Assembly: GCA_903858085.1 (NCBI GenBank)
Contig: CAIOHJ010000362.1
Location: 1 to 9,030, forward strand
Direction of reading: 5' to 3'
DNA: 9,030 nt
Source: an uncultured Chloroflexota bacterium
Lineage (GTDB): Bacteria > Chloroflexota > Anaerolineae > Caldilineales > Caldilineaceae
Below are positions 1 through 7,403 of the stretch, piece by piece (positions within the stretch are counted from its first letter, which is position 1; each line of letters begins with the position of its first letter). The notes under the pieces are model-generated. The model searched no databases and was not told where the DNA came from. It was given only the letters and a program-made list of their open reading frames with translations. A program made the position numbers and the translations under genes.

Positions 1-2
1 CA

Positions 3-779
3 GTTGTGGGCCAGGTTCTGCTGGGGGCCATGCTGAGTGCTTCTGGGAGGACGGAGGCTGCAGACTGGCTGTTGGTGACGCTGCCAGAGGGCAGTCGTGG
101 TTGGATTGCGGCAGATCTGGTGGGAGGGGGGGAAGAGCGGACGCGGCTGGCGGTGGTGCGCTCGGACCTGCTGGTCGGGGAGGGATCTGCACCGGCGGCA
201 GGGGTGACGGCAGGGGAGGAGCCTTTTGTGCTGCAGCGCAACGCAGCCGTGCCGCCGGCGCCCTACACCAACACCTTGCCGGCCATTGGCCCGGCGATTG
301 CCGTGTCGGAGACAGTGGGGGTGCGGACGCGCACGGCACCGACCCTGACGGCGGATGTATCCAGCATCCTGCCCGATGGGGCTGTGTTGCCGGTGACAGG
401 GCGGACCGCAGACGGTGCCTGGGTTCAGGTCACCCTTCCGGACAACCAGCGCGTCTGGGTCTTTGCCGAGGTGGTCAATCTTTCGTCGGACATTGCCAGT
501 GCGCCGTTGATTGGCGAGTCTGCGGAGCAGCCTGCTGCTTCTGGCGGGGCAGCGACGTTGACGGTGACCAGCCTGCTGGGGGCCAATGTGCGTGTGCGTC
601 CGGACAACACCAGCGATGCGCTGGAGACGGTGGCGCGCAACGCGACCTTTCCGGTCCTTGGACGCAGCGCCGACAGCACCTGGATTCAGATCCAACTGGC
701 GGATGGGAATTCAGGGTGGTTGCTGGCGACAGCGGCTCAGGTGAGTGTCGCGGTCGAGACGCTGGATGTGAAGGAGTAA
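3..779 (+). CDS. SH3b-repeat protein, 3' part (5' end outside window)
   Basis: The frame is open through the left edge, so the true start lies upstream; a GTG at base 6 is in frame but sits inside a domain. The visible protein carries bacterial SH3 (SH3b) repeats. The end of one spans about 3-122 (DWLLVTLPEGSRGWIAADLV), a complete one about 303-482 (GVRTRTAP, then WVQVTLPDNQRVWV) and another about 554-752 (NVRVRPDNTSDA, then WIQIQLADGNSGWL). A linker rich in Ala, Pro and Gly joins the first two. SH3b repeats usually bind peptidoglycan or mediate extracytoplasmic contacts, so a cell-wall or secreted protein is likely, but the signal peptide and any catalytic domain would be off-window. The stop is 3 bp before the hydrolase start and overlaps its Shine-Dalgarno sequence, so the two are probably co-transcribed. 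Specific function is unknown. Confidence 0.85.
   Translation, partial: VVGQVLLGAMLSASGRTEAADWLLVTLPEGSRGWIAADLVGGGEERTRLAVVRSDLLVGEGSAPAAGVTAGEEPFVLQRNAAVPPAPYTNTLPAIGPAIAVSETVGVRTRTAPTLTADVSSILPDGAVLPVTGRTADGAWVQVTLPDNQRVWVFAEVVNLSSDIASAPLIGESAEQPAASGGAATLTVTSLLGANVRVRPDNTSDALETVARNATFPVLGRSADSTWIQIQLADGNSGWLLATAAQVSVAVETLDVKE
771..776 (+). promoter_or_regulatory. Shine-Dalgarno for the carbon-nitrogen hydrolase
   Basis: AAGGAG lies 6 nt before the ATG at 783 and within the last codons of the upstream SH3b gene, so the hydrolase can be translated from the same mRNA. It decides the start choice. Confidence 0.75.
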
Positions 780-782
780 GGA

Positions 783-1589
783 ATGGCTGCGAATGTGACG
801 ATTTCCCTGGCGCAGATGGACTGTCGGCTGGGTGAGCCGGAGGTCAACTTTGCGCGTGCAGCCAGCCTTGTGGCGGAGGCTGCGCGACGGGGAAGCGATC
901 TGGTGTTGCTGCCAGAGCTGTGGAGTACCGCCTATGCCTTGGATGCGGCGGCCAGCCTGGCTTCTCCGTTGGCCAGCGATGCTGGGCAGGAGGGCTGGTT
1001 TGGCCGTGTCGCAGCGCTGGCGGCGGCGCATCGGATCTACGTCGGTGGGTCGCTGCTCGAAGCGCGTGGCGGTCATTTTTTGAACTGTTTTGCCTTGTAT
1101 GGGCCAGATGGCACGCTCTGTGGCGCGTACCGCAAGATACATTTGTTCAGGCTGATGGACGAAGAGAAGTACCTGACCCCTGGCGAGGAGCCGGTTATGC
1201 TGGACCTTCCCTGGGGAAAGAGTGGGCTGGCCATCTGTTATGATCTGCGTTTTCCCGAGCTGATGCGCAGCTATGCTTTGGGGGGGGTGCGGTTGATTTT
1301 GATTCCGGCTGAGTGGCCGCACCCCCGCCGTGCGCACTGGCAAACGCTGCTGCGGGCGCGGGCGATCGAAAATCAATGTTTTGTGGCGGCCTGCAATCGG
1401 GTGGGCACCACGGGCAGCAGCACATTTTTTGGTTCCTCTGCGCTGATCGACCCATGGGGGGAGACGCTGGTCGAAGCGGGGGAAGTGGAGGCGTTGTTGA
1501 CGGCCACGATCGACACCGATCTGGTCGAGGCTGTGCGGCGCAAGATCCCGGTCTTTGCGGATCGGAGACCGGAACTCTATCGCGGGTAA
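783..1589 (+). CDS. Carbon-nitrogen hydrolase (nitrilase superfamily), MtnU/omega-amidase-like
   Basis: A 268-aa cytoplasmic amidase of the nitrilase superfamily. The Glu-Lys-Cys triad is visible: E45 in LLPELW, K118 in YRKIHLF and C152 in ICYDLRFPE. The stretches HLFRLMDE, AEWPHPR, RARAIENQCFVAACN and the tail IPVFADRRPELY closely resemble, as I recall it, Bacillus subtilis MtnU (YkrU). MtnU is proposed to hydrolyse 2-oxoglutaramate to 2-oxoglutarate and ammonia in methionine salvage. Length fits the family. The ATG is supported by a strong AAGGAG at 771-776 with 6-nt spacing, overlapping the end of the SH3b gene. A G8 run (1280-1287) lies inside the gene, but the frame is intact. No other methionine-salvage gene is in view, so the substrate is inferred from similarity only. 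Confidence 0.9.
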   Translation: MAANVTISLAQMDCRLGEPEVNFARAASLVAEAARRGSDLVLLPELWSTAYALDAAASLASPLASDAGQEGWFGRVAALAAAHRIYVGGSLLEARGGHFLNCFALYGPDGTLCGAYRKIHLFRLMDEEKYLTPGEEPVMLDLPWGKSGLAICYDLRFPELMRSYALGGVRLILIPAEWPHPRRAHWQTLLRARAIENQCFVAACNRVGTTGSSTFFGSSALIDPWGETLVEAGEVEALLTATIDTDLVEAVRRKIPVFADRRPELYRG

Positions 1590-1603
1590 AGTGCGCGATT
1601 TTT
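1579..1603 (+). terminator. Putative intrinsic terminator overlapping the hydrolase stop codon
   Basis: A perfect 6-bp inverted repeat, ATCGCG (1579-1584) and CGCGAT (1594-1599), has a 9-nt loop that contains the TAA stop (1587-1589). The T-run is 1599-1603. The stem is short, so termination may be modest. On the minus strand no T-run follows the hairpin, so it would act only on the plus-strand transcript, just before the convergent xpt gene. Confidence 0.5.
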
Positions 1604-1631
1604 GCGACCTGGCTGGGGGAAATGGCGTCGA

Positions 1632-2240
1632 TTATCCTCTGTTGTCTGTGTCTTGCTCCGGGGAGCGCACAAAAATCCTGTCCTCCTGCATGCTGTCGAT
1701 GACGGCCAGGGTCACGATGGGGACCTGCAGATGGTTGAGCAAGGTGCGGCCTCCTTCGAACCGTTTCTCGATCACACATCCAATGCCGCACAAAGTGGCG
1801 CCGCACTCTGCGACCAGTGTGGCCAGTGCTTCGATTGTGCGCCCGCTGGCCAGAAAATCGTCGATGAGCAGGACGCGGTCCTGCGGTTTGAGATACTCTG
1901 GCGAGACGATCAGCTCGACGATCCCGCCCTTGGTGTGGGAGGGGGCTTGGGCGACGTAGCAGCCTTCTGGCATGGTGATCGGGCGTTTTTTGCGGGCATA
2001 GACCAGCGGCACCTGGAGTTCGATGGCGGTCGTCAAGGCTGGAGCGATGCCGCTGACCTCAGCGGTGATGACCTTGGTGATTTGGGTCACGTTGGCCTGG
2101 GCGAAGCGTCTGGCAAAGCTTTTTCCCATCTCTACGGTCAGCTGTGGGTCGAGCTGGTGGTTGATAAAACCATCGACCTTGAGGATTCCATTGCCCAGGG
2201 AACGTCCTTCGGCGCGAATGCGCTCTACAAGCGGCTGCAT
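1632..2240 (-). CDS. xpt: Xanthine phosphoribosyltransferase
   Basis: A 202-aa purine-salvage enzyme that transfers ribose-5-phosphate from PRPP to xanthine, giving XMP. It matches the Xpt family, including B. subtilis Xpt, over essentially its full length. The Xpt hallmark KVDGFINHQLDP is at 21-32, VSGIAPAL follows at about 62-69, ARK at 82-84, the PRPP-binding loop VLLIDDFLASGRT at 123-135 and GIGCVIEKRFEGGR at about 152-165. I chose the ATG at 2240, preceded by AAAGGA at 7-nt spacing; an adjacent in-frame TTG would add one residue but fits less well. Only 20 bp separate it from the lipoprotein gene upstream, so it is probably the last gene of the minus-strand operon. There is no room for a purine riboswitch directly before it. 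Confidence 0.93.
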   Translation of the reverse strand: MQPLVERIRAEGRSLGNGILKVDGFINHQLDPQLTVEMGKSFARRFAQANVTQITKVITAEVSGIAPALTTAIELQVPLVYARKKRPITMPEGCYVAQAPSHTKGGIVELIVSPEYLKPQDRVLLIDDFLASGRTIEALATLVAECGATLCGIGCVIEKRFEGGRTLLNHLQVPIVTLAVIDSMQEDRIFVRSPEQDTDNRG

Positions 2241-2260
2241 CAAGGTTTCCTTTCTCGATA

Positions 2261-4384
2261 TCAGCTATTGCAGCCTGGGGTAATGCGGTAGAGACCGCCG
2301 TCACCCATGCCGATCCAGAGGGCCCCGTCGGGGGCTGCGGCGACGGCCAGAACAGGCCAGCCGTGCAGGATGCGTTCGGCGACAGCGCTGCCGGTTCCGT
2401 CGCGTCCGATTCGGTAGAGCCCTGGGGAGCGTCCGTAGACGCCGAAAAAGATGGTGTCGTAGGCCCAGGCAATTCCGGTTGGAGCTGCCGAATTGACCAG
2501 GGCGATGACGGGTTTGCTGTACCAGTCTGGTGGAGAGCCGCTCAGCGCCAGCGGAAAGCCGTAGTAGGGGGTAGCGCCTTCTCCGCCCCCGATTGCAGCG
2601 GGGTCGAGCAGGTTGACTTCGTCGCCGGCGCTGATGCTGTCGGGAACATTGGTGGCGCCGTTGTCGGTGAACCAGATCCGTCCGGCAGGGTCGGCTGTGA
2701 TGCCGTAGGGGTTGCGCACGCCTCGTGCAGCGGTTGAGAAGAGTGCAATGGTGCGTTGGCTGACCAGTTCGCTCAGCGGGGCACGGACAATGCGGGCTGC
2801 GTAAGGATTGCCTCCTGAGACGATGTTCTGGGCGCCGTCCTCGCCGATGCCCACGATCGGGCCTTCCACATAGCCATCGCGCACGCCGCCGGCGGAGAGG
2901 TAGAGCCAGCCGTTGTTGACCACGATCCCGTTGTTGGCATGGAAGAGCTGGCTTTCGACCGCAAAACCAGCGGCCAGCCGTTCGTAGTTGCCGTTGTCGG
3001 GAATTCGGCCTACCTCGCCGGCCCGGCTCAGATAGAGTGCGCCGTCGGCGTAGTCCAGTCCTGTGACCCGGCTAGATTCCACCAGGAGTTCTTCGTAGCG
3101 GCTGCGGGCTTCGCGCCAGCTGTAGAGGGCCACCGAGCGACTGGGGTGGTGGGCATCGAGCAAGATGAGCGGGTCGACTTCGCCGGCCAGGTTGCTGTCG
3201 AGGGCGAGGAACATGCGGCCATCTTCTGCAAACGTGATGGCGGTGATTCCGCGTGCGTTGTTGGGCAGGTGTTTTTCGAGGCAGAAGCCGCCGCGCGGGA
3301 GCATATAGGGGTCAGCTTCGCTGGCGGCGGGCAGGCCGAGGGCGCTGCCGCGCACTGCGGCAGGTTGGGGGGGGCGCGAGGCTGTGGCGGCATTTTGGGA
3401 AGTGGTGGGCTGGCTGGGGGTGTCTGCTCTGGCGGCTGTGTTGGTGGCGGCCATGTTGGTGGCGGCCATGGGTTGGGGGCGCAGCCCGGCGCCAGCCAGA
3501 ATGCCGGTGAGATCGGCTTCGGAGGGGGGGACGCCGCAGCTGATGGGCAGGATCAAATCGCTGCTGACCAGACGACCGTTGTTGGCTGGGCAGCGCTCTG
3601 GCACCGCAGCCAGCTGGGTGGAAGGCAGGAGATTGAGCCAGATCTGGGTGTTGTCTGGGCGGCTGCTGGGTTGGGCGGCGCGGTCAGCCGGGTCTGCTGG
3701 GGGGAGGCTGGGGGCGCGGCGTTCGGCGGCGCCGGCCAGGATCCAGGTATAGATGAGCTGTTGTTCTGCGGGGGGGAGCGGGCCGGTCAAGGGCATCTTG
3801 CCCGCACTGACCATTGCCCAGAGCTTTGAGTTTTCGGGGTCTCCTGGGACGACGACTGGCCCGTTGTCGCTGCCTGCCATCAGGGTCGGGTAGGTCGTTG
3901 TCTGGAGCCCCATGATCCGGGCTGCGGCGTTGTGGCAGGCGGAGCAGGCGCGTTCGAAGAGGGGGGAGATATCTTCTTTGTAGCCGATCTGGGGGGCTGG
4001 GGGAGAGGTCACTTTGGGAGTTGGGGTGGGCAACAGGCTGGCAAGCGAGCCGTTGGTGGTGAGCTCGGCGGGTGCTGCGGTGTAGCCAACGATTTCGACC
4101 ACGCTGCCGCGGGCAAGTTTGCCGACCCGGCACGCTTCGACATTGGCATCGAGGCGCACGTTGGTGGTCTGGAGCGTGGCGCCGAAGGCAGAGACGCCGG
4201 CATCGAGACAGGACTGCAAGGCTGTGAGGGTGTCGATTCGTTGGAAATTGCGATTGGGGCGTCCAAGCAGGTTGGGGTCCAGGAGGGGGAGGCGGGGTCC
4301 GGTGTCTGGGTGGCTGGCGGGCGTGCAGCCAGCCAGCGCAGCGGCGAGGAAAATCCACCAGAACAAGCGAAAGTTGGCAAACAT
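2261..4384 (-). CDS. Lipoprotein with cytochrome c domain fused to PQQ-dehydrogenase-like beta-propeller
   Basis: A 707-aa predicted lipoprotein. The signal peptide ends in lipobox LAGC with Cys20. Residues about 75-102 (NVRLDANVEACRVGKL, then GSVVEIVGYT) look like a degenerate SH3b motif. Residues 135-222 form a planctomycete-type cytochrome c domain: haem motif CSACH at 147-151, the likely axial Met197 in GKMPLTG, and a closing YTWILAGA. A Pro/Ala/Thr linker at about 222-365 includes tandem MAATN repeats (306-315). Residues about 372-704 resemble the soluble glucose (GSDH/PQQ-dependent) dehydrogenase propeller, with His482 in FHANNG and Arg557-Asn558 in VRNPYGI, which may correspond to PQQ-site residues of that family. 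Likely role: extracytoplasmic oxidation with electrons passed to its own haem; substrate unknown. Start: the ATG at 4384 has AAAGG 8 nt upstream and yields the signal peptide. It begins 16 bp after the ribF stop. Confidence 0.85.
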   Translation of the reverse strand: MFANFRLFWWIFLAAALAGCTPASHPDTGPRLPLLDPNLLGRPNRNFQRIDTLTALQSCLDAGVSAFGATLQTTNVRLDANVEACRVGKLARGSVVEIVGYTAAPAELTTNGSLASLLPTPTPKVTSPPAPQIGYKEDISPLFERACSACHNAAARIMGLQTTTYPTLMAGSDNGPVVVPGDPENSKLWAMVSAGKMPLTGPLPPAEQQLIYTWILAGAAERRAPSLPPADPADRAAQPSSRPDNTQIWLNLLPSTQLAAVPERCPANNGRLVSSDLILPISCGVPPSEADLTGILAGAGLRPQPMAATNMAATNTAARADTPSQPTTSQNAATASRPPQPAAVRGSALGLPAASEADPYMLPRGGFCLEKHLPNNARGITAITFAEDGRMFLALDSNLAGEVDPLILLDAHHPSRSVALYSWREARSRYEELLVESSRVTGLDYADGALYLSRAGEVGRIPDNGNYERLAAGFAVESQLFHANNGIVVNNGWLYLSAGGVRDGYVEGPIVGIGEDGAQNIVSGGNPYAARIVRAPLSELVSQRTIALFSTAARGVRNPYGITADPAGRIWFTDNGATNVPDSISAGDEVNLLDPAAIGGGEGATPYYGFPLALSGSPPDWYSKPVIALVNSAAPTGIAWAYDTIFFGVYGRSPGLYRIGRDGTGSAVAERILHGWPVLAVAAAPDGALWIGMGDGGLYRITPGCNS
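3440..3470 (-). repeat. Two perfect 15-bp tandem repeats within the lipoprotein linker
   Basis: GTTGGTGGCGGCCAT occurs at 3440-3454 and again at 3455-3469 on the plus strand; a decayed third copy precedes them. On the coding strand the unit is five codons long and encodes MAATN twice, then TAARA. It lies between the cytochrome and propeller domains, where length changes should be tolerated. Confidence 0.85.
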
Positions 4385-4400
4385 AGACGAAACCTTTTGC

Positions 4401-5387
4401 TCACAAAAATGGGACGGGCTCGGGCCGGGCGAAGAAGGCGCGGGCCTGGGCGATATCCGCATGGATCTGGCTGACCAGGGCGTCGATGCTGGCGAAACGG
4501 AGCTCCCCGCGCAGGTGGGCCAGGAAGTCGATGGCCAGGGCGCGTCCGTAGAGGTCGTCGACCTGATTGGCAGGGGGGAAATCGAGCAGGTGGGATTCGA
4601 TGCGCCGGTGCACGCCATCCACTGTCGGGCGGACGCCGATATTGGTCACGCTGTAGAATTGGCTGACGCGGTCGAAGGAGGCGATGGCTGTGCGGGTGAC
4701 ATAGACGCCGTCTGCGGGCAGCAACTTTTCGGGGGGCACGCGCAGGTTGGCGGTGGGAATTCCGACCTGGCGTCCGCGTTGGTCGCCGGTTTCGACCCAG
4801 CCGGTGACGCGATAGGGGCGTCCCAGCAGATTGGCGGCGCCGGCAACGTCGCCTGTGCGCAGCAGTGTGCGTGCTCGGCTGCTGCGTACGGGTTCCAGGC
4901 CATGCGCCACCGGATCGACCACGGTGACTGTGAAGCCGAGCTGGGTGCCGAGCGAGTTCAGCATTGGGAGATCGCCGCTGCGGTTGTGGCCAAGGGCAAA
5001 ATCTGGGCCGGTGACCAGCACTGCCATGCCGAGCTGTTGGACGAGCAGTTCTAGAAAAGGGGCAGGTTCGATTTGGGCGGTCTGGGGCGTGAAGGGGTGG
5101 ATGATGCCGCAGGAGATCCCTTGTGTGGCGGCCAGTTCGAGCCGTTCGAGCGGGGTGGTGAGCAAAGAGAAGGGCAGGTCGGGGCGCAGGAGATGAAGGG
5201 GGTGGGGGGCGAATGTCAGCAGCACGGTGTCGGCGGGGGGCGCGTCTGCTCCGGTCAGCTGGTGAGCAGCCTGCTGCATCTGCTGGAGAAGTGCCTGGTG
5301 TCCGCGGTGGAGGCCGTCGAAATTGCCGATGGTCAGCACGCTTGGGCCGGCCAGGCGGGCCTGGCGAAGATCTGTAAAAATTCTCAT
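4401..5387 (-). CDS. ribF: Bifunctional riboflavin kinase / FAD synthetase
   Basis: A 328-aa cytoplasmic enzyme that phosphorylates riboflavin to FMN and adenylylates FMN to FAD. The N-terminal nucleotidyltransferase half shows GNFDGLHRGH (21-30), FAPHPLHLLRP (59-69) and GPDFALGHNRSGD (127-139). The usual SSTRIR-like motif reads RSSRAR at 168-173. The C-terminal kinase half shows GRQVGIPTANL (205-215), DGVYVT (226-231), TNIGVRPTV (248-256) and ESHLLDF (264-270) with the probable catalytic Glu264. Length is typical. The ATG at 5387 begins 25 bp after the truB stop, with only a weak GAGAG upstream, consistent with read-through from truB. truB-ribF adjacency is conserved across many bacteria. 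Confidence 0.95.
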   Translation of the reverse strand: MRIFTDLRQARLAGPSVLTIGNFDGLHRGHQALLQQMQQAAHQLTGADAPPADTVLLTFAPHPLHLLRPDLPFSLLTTPLERLELAATQGISCGIIHPFTPQTAQIEPAPFLELLVQQLGMAVLVTGPDFALGHNRSGDLPMLNSLGTQLGFTVTVVDPVAHGLEPVRSSRARTLLRTGDVAGAANLLGRPYRVTGWVETGDQRGRQVGIPTANLRVPPEKLLPADGVYVTRTAIASFDRVSQFYSVTNIGVRPTVDGVHRRIESHLLDFPPANQVDDLYGRALAIDFLAHLRGELRFASIDALVSQIHADIAQARAFFARPEPVPFL

Positions 5388-5412
5388 GGGGTACTCTCGC
5401 GGTCAAGCAGGG

Positions 5413-6414
5413 TCATTGCAGCCATTTTTCTGCCTTCCAGAGCCAGGGTATGGGTGTGTCGGTGCAGCCCACCCGGCGTATGATTCCAGCCAGTCGGCCT
5501 TGCTCGTCGCGGGCTGCTGCCAGCTGGCGGTCGGGTGTACAGAGCGAGACAGTGAGCGGCGTGATCTGGCCGAAGCTCAGCCGCTGGAGCGTGCCGGAGT
5601 CGAGCGGGTATTCCGGCATGGAGAGTCGGTCGCCGGGGGGGAGCAGCAGGGCGGGCAGCTGGTTTTGCTGGCAGGCTGCTTCGATCCTGGCCAGCGAGTG
5701 GGCTTCGGCCACGTCGAAGGGGCCGATCGCCTGGCGGTGCAGCGACTGCAGGTAGGCGGCTGTGCCCAGCTGTTCTCCCAGGTCGCGGGCCAGGCTGCGG
5801 AGATAGGTGCCGGCTGAGCATTCGACGGTGAGGTCGATGCGGTCAGGGGCGTAGAAATTGACCAGCTCGATCTGGTAGAAGGTCACCAGGCGGCTGGGGG
5901 GATCGACTTCGGCGCCGCGGCGCATACGCCGGTAGAGGGTTTCCCCTTGTTGTTTGAGGGCGCTGTAGCGTGGCGTTTTTTGCAGATACTCGCCGCGGAA
6001 GAGGTCGAGGGCTCGGTCGATCGCGGCGCTGTCCAGCGGCGGGACTGGGACGCTGGCGAGCAGTCTCCCGGTTGCGTCGTCGGTATCGGTGCTGCCGCCC
6101 AGTCGGATCTGTGCGCTGTAGCGTTTGGTCTGGTGTTGGTAAAACTCGACCAGGCGGGTGGCCTTGCCCAGGCAGAGCAGCAGCAGTCCGCTGGCCATCG
6201 GGTCGAGTGTGCCGGTGTGGCCGATCCGTCGCTCTCCGCTCAGGTGGCGCACACGTGCGACCACATCATGGCTGCTCCAGAGCCGGGGGCGGGCTGGGAG
6301 AGGCGGGCTGGGGTCGTGTGGGGGGAGCGGGTTGGCTTCTGGGCAACCGGGCTTTTCGACAGCGAGCAGGCCGTCGAGCGGTGGGTGGGTGTTCAGCATG
6401 GGCAGGTGCTTCAT
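5413..6414 (-). CDS. truB: tRNA pseudouridine(55) synthase
   Basis: A 333-aa enzyme that converts U55 of the tRNA T-loop to pseudouridine. It shows DGLLAVEKP (14-22), SSHDVVARV (47-55) and the catalytic-loop signature GHTGTLDPMASG (65-76) with catalytic Asp71. KRYSAQIRLG (97-106), KTPRYSALK and AGTYLRSLARDLG are further conserved TruB segments. The last 70 or so residues form the PUA-like tail. Residues about 23-44 are an unusual proline-rich insertion between motifs that normally sit almost adjacent (KPxG and TSHDVV). The start overlaps the nrnA stop by 4 bp (ATGA) without a clear Shine-Dalgarno sequence, so translational coupling is likely; an in-frame ATG at 6399 is the alternative. Confidence 0.94.
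   Translation of the reverse strand: MKHLPMLNTHPPLDGLLAVEKPGCPEANPLPPHDPSPPLPARPRLWSSHDVVARVRHLSGERRIGHTGTLDPMASGLLLLCLGKATRLVEFYQHQTKRYSAQIRLGGSTDTDDATGRLLASVPVPPLDSAAIDRALDLFRGEYLQKTPRYSALKQQGETLYRRMRRGAEVDPPSRLVTFYQIELVNFYAPDRIDLTVECSAGTYLRSLARDLGEQLGTAAYLQSLHRQAIGPFDVAEAHSLARIEAACQQNQLPALLLPPGDRLSMPEYPLDSGTLQRLSFGQITPLTVSLCTPDRQLAAARDEQGRLAGIIRRVGCTDTPIPWLWKAEKWLQ
6285..6331 (+). other. G-tract cluster with G-quadruplex potential
   Basis: Seven runs of three or more G occur in 47 bp of the plus strand: 6285-6289, 6291-6293, 6296-6298, 6305-6307, 6310-6313, 6320-6325 and 6329-6331. The spacers are 1-6 nt, which satisfies the usual G3+N1-7 rule several times over. It lies on the non-coding strand of truB and encodes the proline-rich insertion, so it may simply reflect Pro codons in a G-skewed strand. 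Folding is inferred. Confidence 0.6.
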
Positions 6415-7403
6415 GGTGTGTGGGGTGGGGGCTGGCTGGCGGCAAAGAGCAGTGGCAGGACGCGGGCGACCACATCATCTGGGGTGCCGGCCAGCGTGCA
6501 GCCGCTGGCGGGGGTATGGCCGCCGCCGCCGAGCTGAAAAGCGACCTTGCCGACATCGTAGCCGGGTCTGGCGCGAAAGCTGCATTCGACCGTAGGATCG
6601 CCGTTCTGGTCTTGTTTTTCGGTAAAGATGGCGCTGATCACGGCCTCGTTGACGGAGGAGAGCACACTGCTGAGCCGGAGATCGGCGCTTTGCAGGCCAA
6701 CAGTGCGCAGCTGTTGCTGGCTGACGGTGACCCAGACGACGCCCTCGCGCAGCTGGAGGTTGTCGAGCACCAGTGCCCAGAGTTGCAGGGTGCGGAAGGG
6801 CAGGCGATGGAGTGTGCGTTGGACAATCTGGGCCAGATCGGCGCCGGCCTGTTGCAGCCGCATCGCCGCTTCCAACACGGCAGGGGTGGTGTTGCTGGTG
6901 CGAAAACAGAGGGTATCGGTGACGATGCCGGTGAGCAGAGCTTCAGCCAACGGGCGGTCGAGCGGGACCTGGAGGGCGTCGGCCAGTGCGACGATCATCT
7001 GGCTGGTTGCAGCACAGCGAGCGTCGACCCAGTGGAACTGGCCGAAGTGGGTATTGGTGGCGTGGTGGTCGATCACGGCAAGGGGGAGTCTGGCGCCGTC
7101 GATCAGGGCGGCGGCGCTGCCCATGCGGTCGGGGCTGGAAAGATCCAGGCTGACTGCCAGGTCGAAGCGACTGTGGAGGGCTGTTGGCAGCACGATCTCC
7201 TCTGCGCCGGGCAGAAAAGCGAATTCTGGGTCGAGTGGGTCGGGCATGACCGGGGTCACCGACTTGCCCAGCCGGCGCAGAAGGTATGTGAAGCCGAGCA
7301 AGCTGCCGTAGGCGTCGCCGTCGGCGTTGACATGGCTGACGCAGAGAAGGGTCTGGGCGTTTTGCAGTGCAGCGAGCAGGTCGGCAGGAACAGGGCTGGG
7401 CAT
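6411..7403 (-). CDS. nrnA: DHH-family phosphoesterase, NrnA-type oligoribonuclease / pAp phosphatase
   Basis: A 330-aa cytoplasmic DHH/DHHA1 protein. NrnA enzymes degrade short RNA oligonucleotides and dephosphorylate 3'-phosphoadenosine 5'-phosphate. The metal-binding motifs appear in order: HVNADGDAYGS (24-34), SLDLSSPD (85-92), DHHATN (112-117) and GIVTDT (159-164). The DHHA1 half ends with GGGGHTPASG (292-301), the usual substrate-binding GGGGH motif. Length is typical for NrnA. The first motif has Ala where Pro is common (HxxPDGD), a mild change. The ATG at 7403 overlaps the comF stop by one base (TGATG), and the gene overlaps truB by 4 bp, so it is embedded in the operon. The order nrnA-truB-ribF supports the call. 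Confidence 0.92.
   Translation of the reverse strand: MPSPVPADLLAALQNAQTLLCVSHVNADGDAYGSLLGFTYLLRRLGKSVTPVMPDPLDPEFAFLPGAEEIVLPTALHSRFDLAVSLDLSSPDRMGSAAALIDGARLPLAVIDHHATNTHFGQFHWVDARCAATSQMIVALADALQVPLDRPLAEALLTGIVTDTLCFRTSNTTPAVLEAAMRLQQAGADLAQIVQRTLHRLPFRTLQLWALVLDNLQLREGVVWVTVSQQQLRTVGLQSADLRLSSVLSSVNEAVISAIFTEKQDQNGDPTVECSFRARPGYDVGKVAFQLGGGGHTPASGCTLAGTPDDVVARVLPLLFAASQPPPHTP

Noticed and set aside
2241..2260. Purine riboswitch before xpt
   Set aside because: Only 20 bp separate xpt from the preceding gene, too little for the aptamer, and no conserved purine-aptamer core is seen.
4385..4618. N-terminal extension of the lipoprotein gene to a start at 4618
   Set aside because: The extra residues overlap the ribF coding end and look like shadow sequence. 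The ATG at 4384 has a good ribosome-binding site and gives a lipoprotein signal peptide.
4881..4898. RibF motif RSSRAR in place of the usual SSTRIR
   Set aside because: Aligned without gaps the key basic residues stay and Thr becomes Ser; only the first Ser is changed to Arg. This is probably normal family variation.
4009..5406. A 465-codon minus-strand open frame overlapping ribF and the lipoprotein in another frame
   Set aside because: It is Arg/Pro-rich and without family motifs, while the frame-shifted ribF shows every RibF signature.
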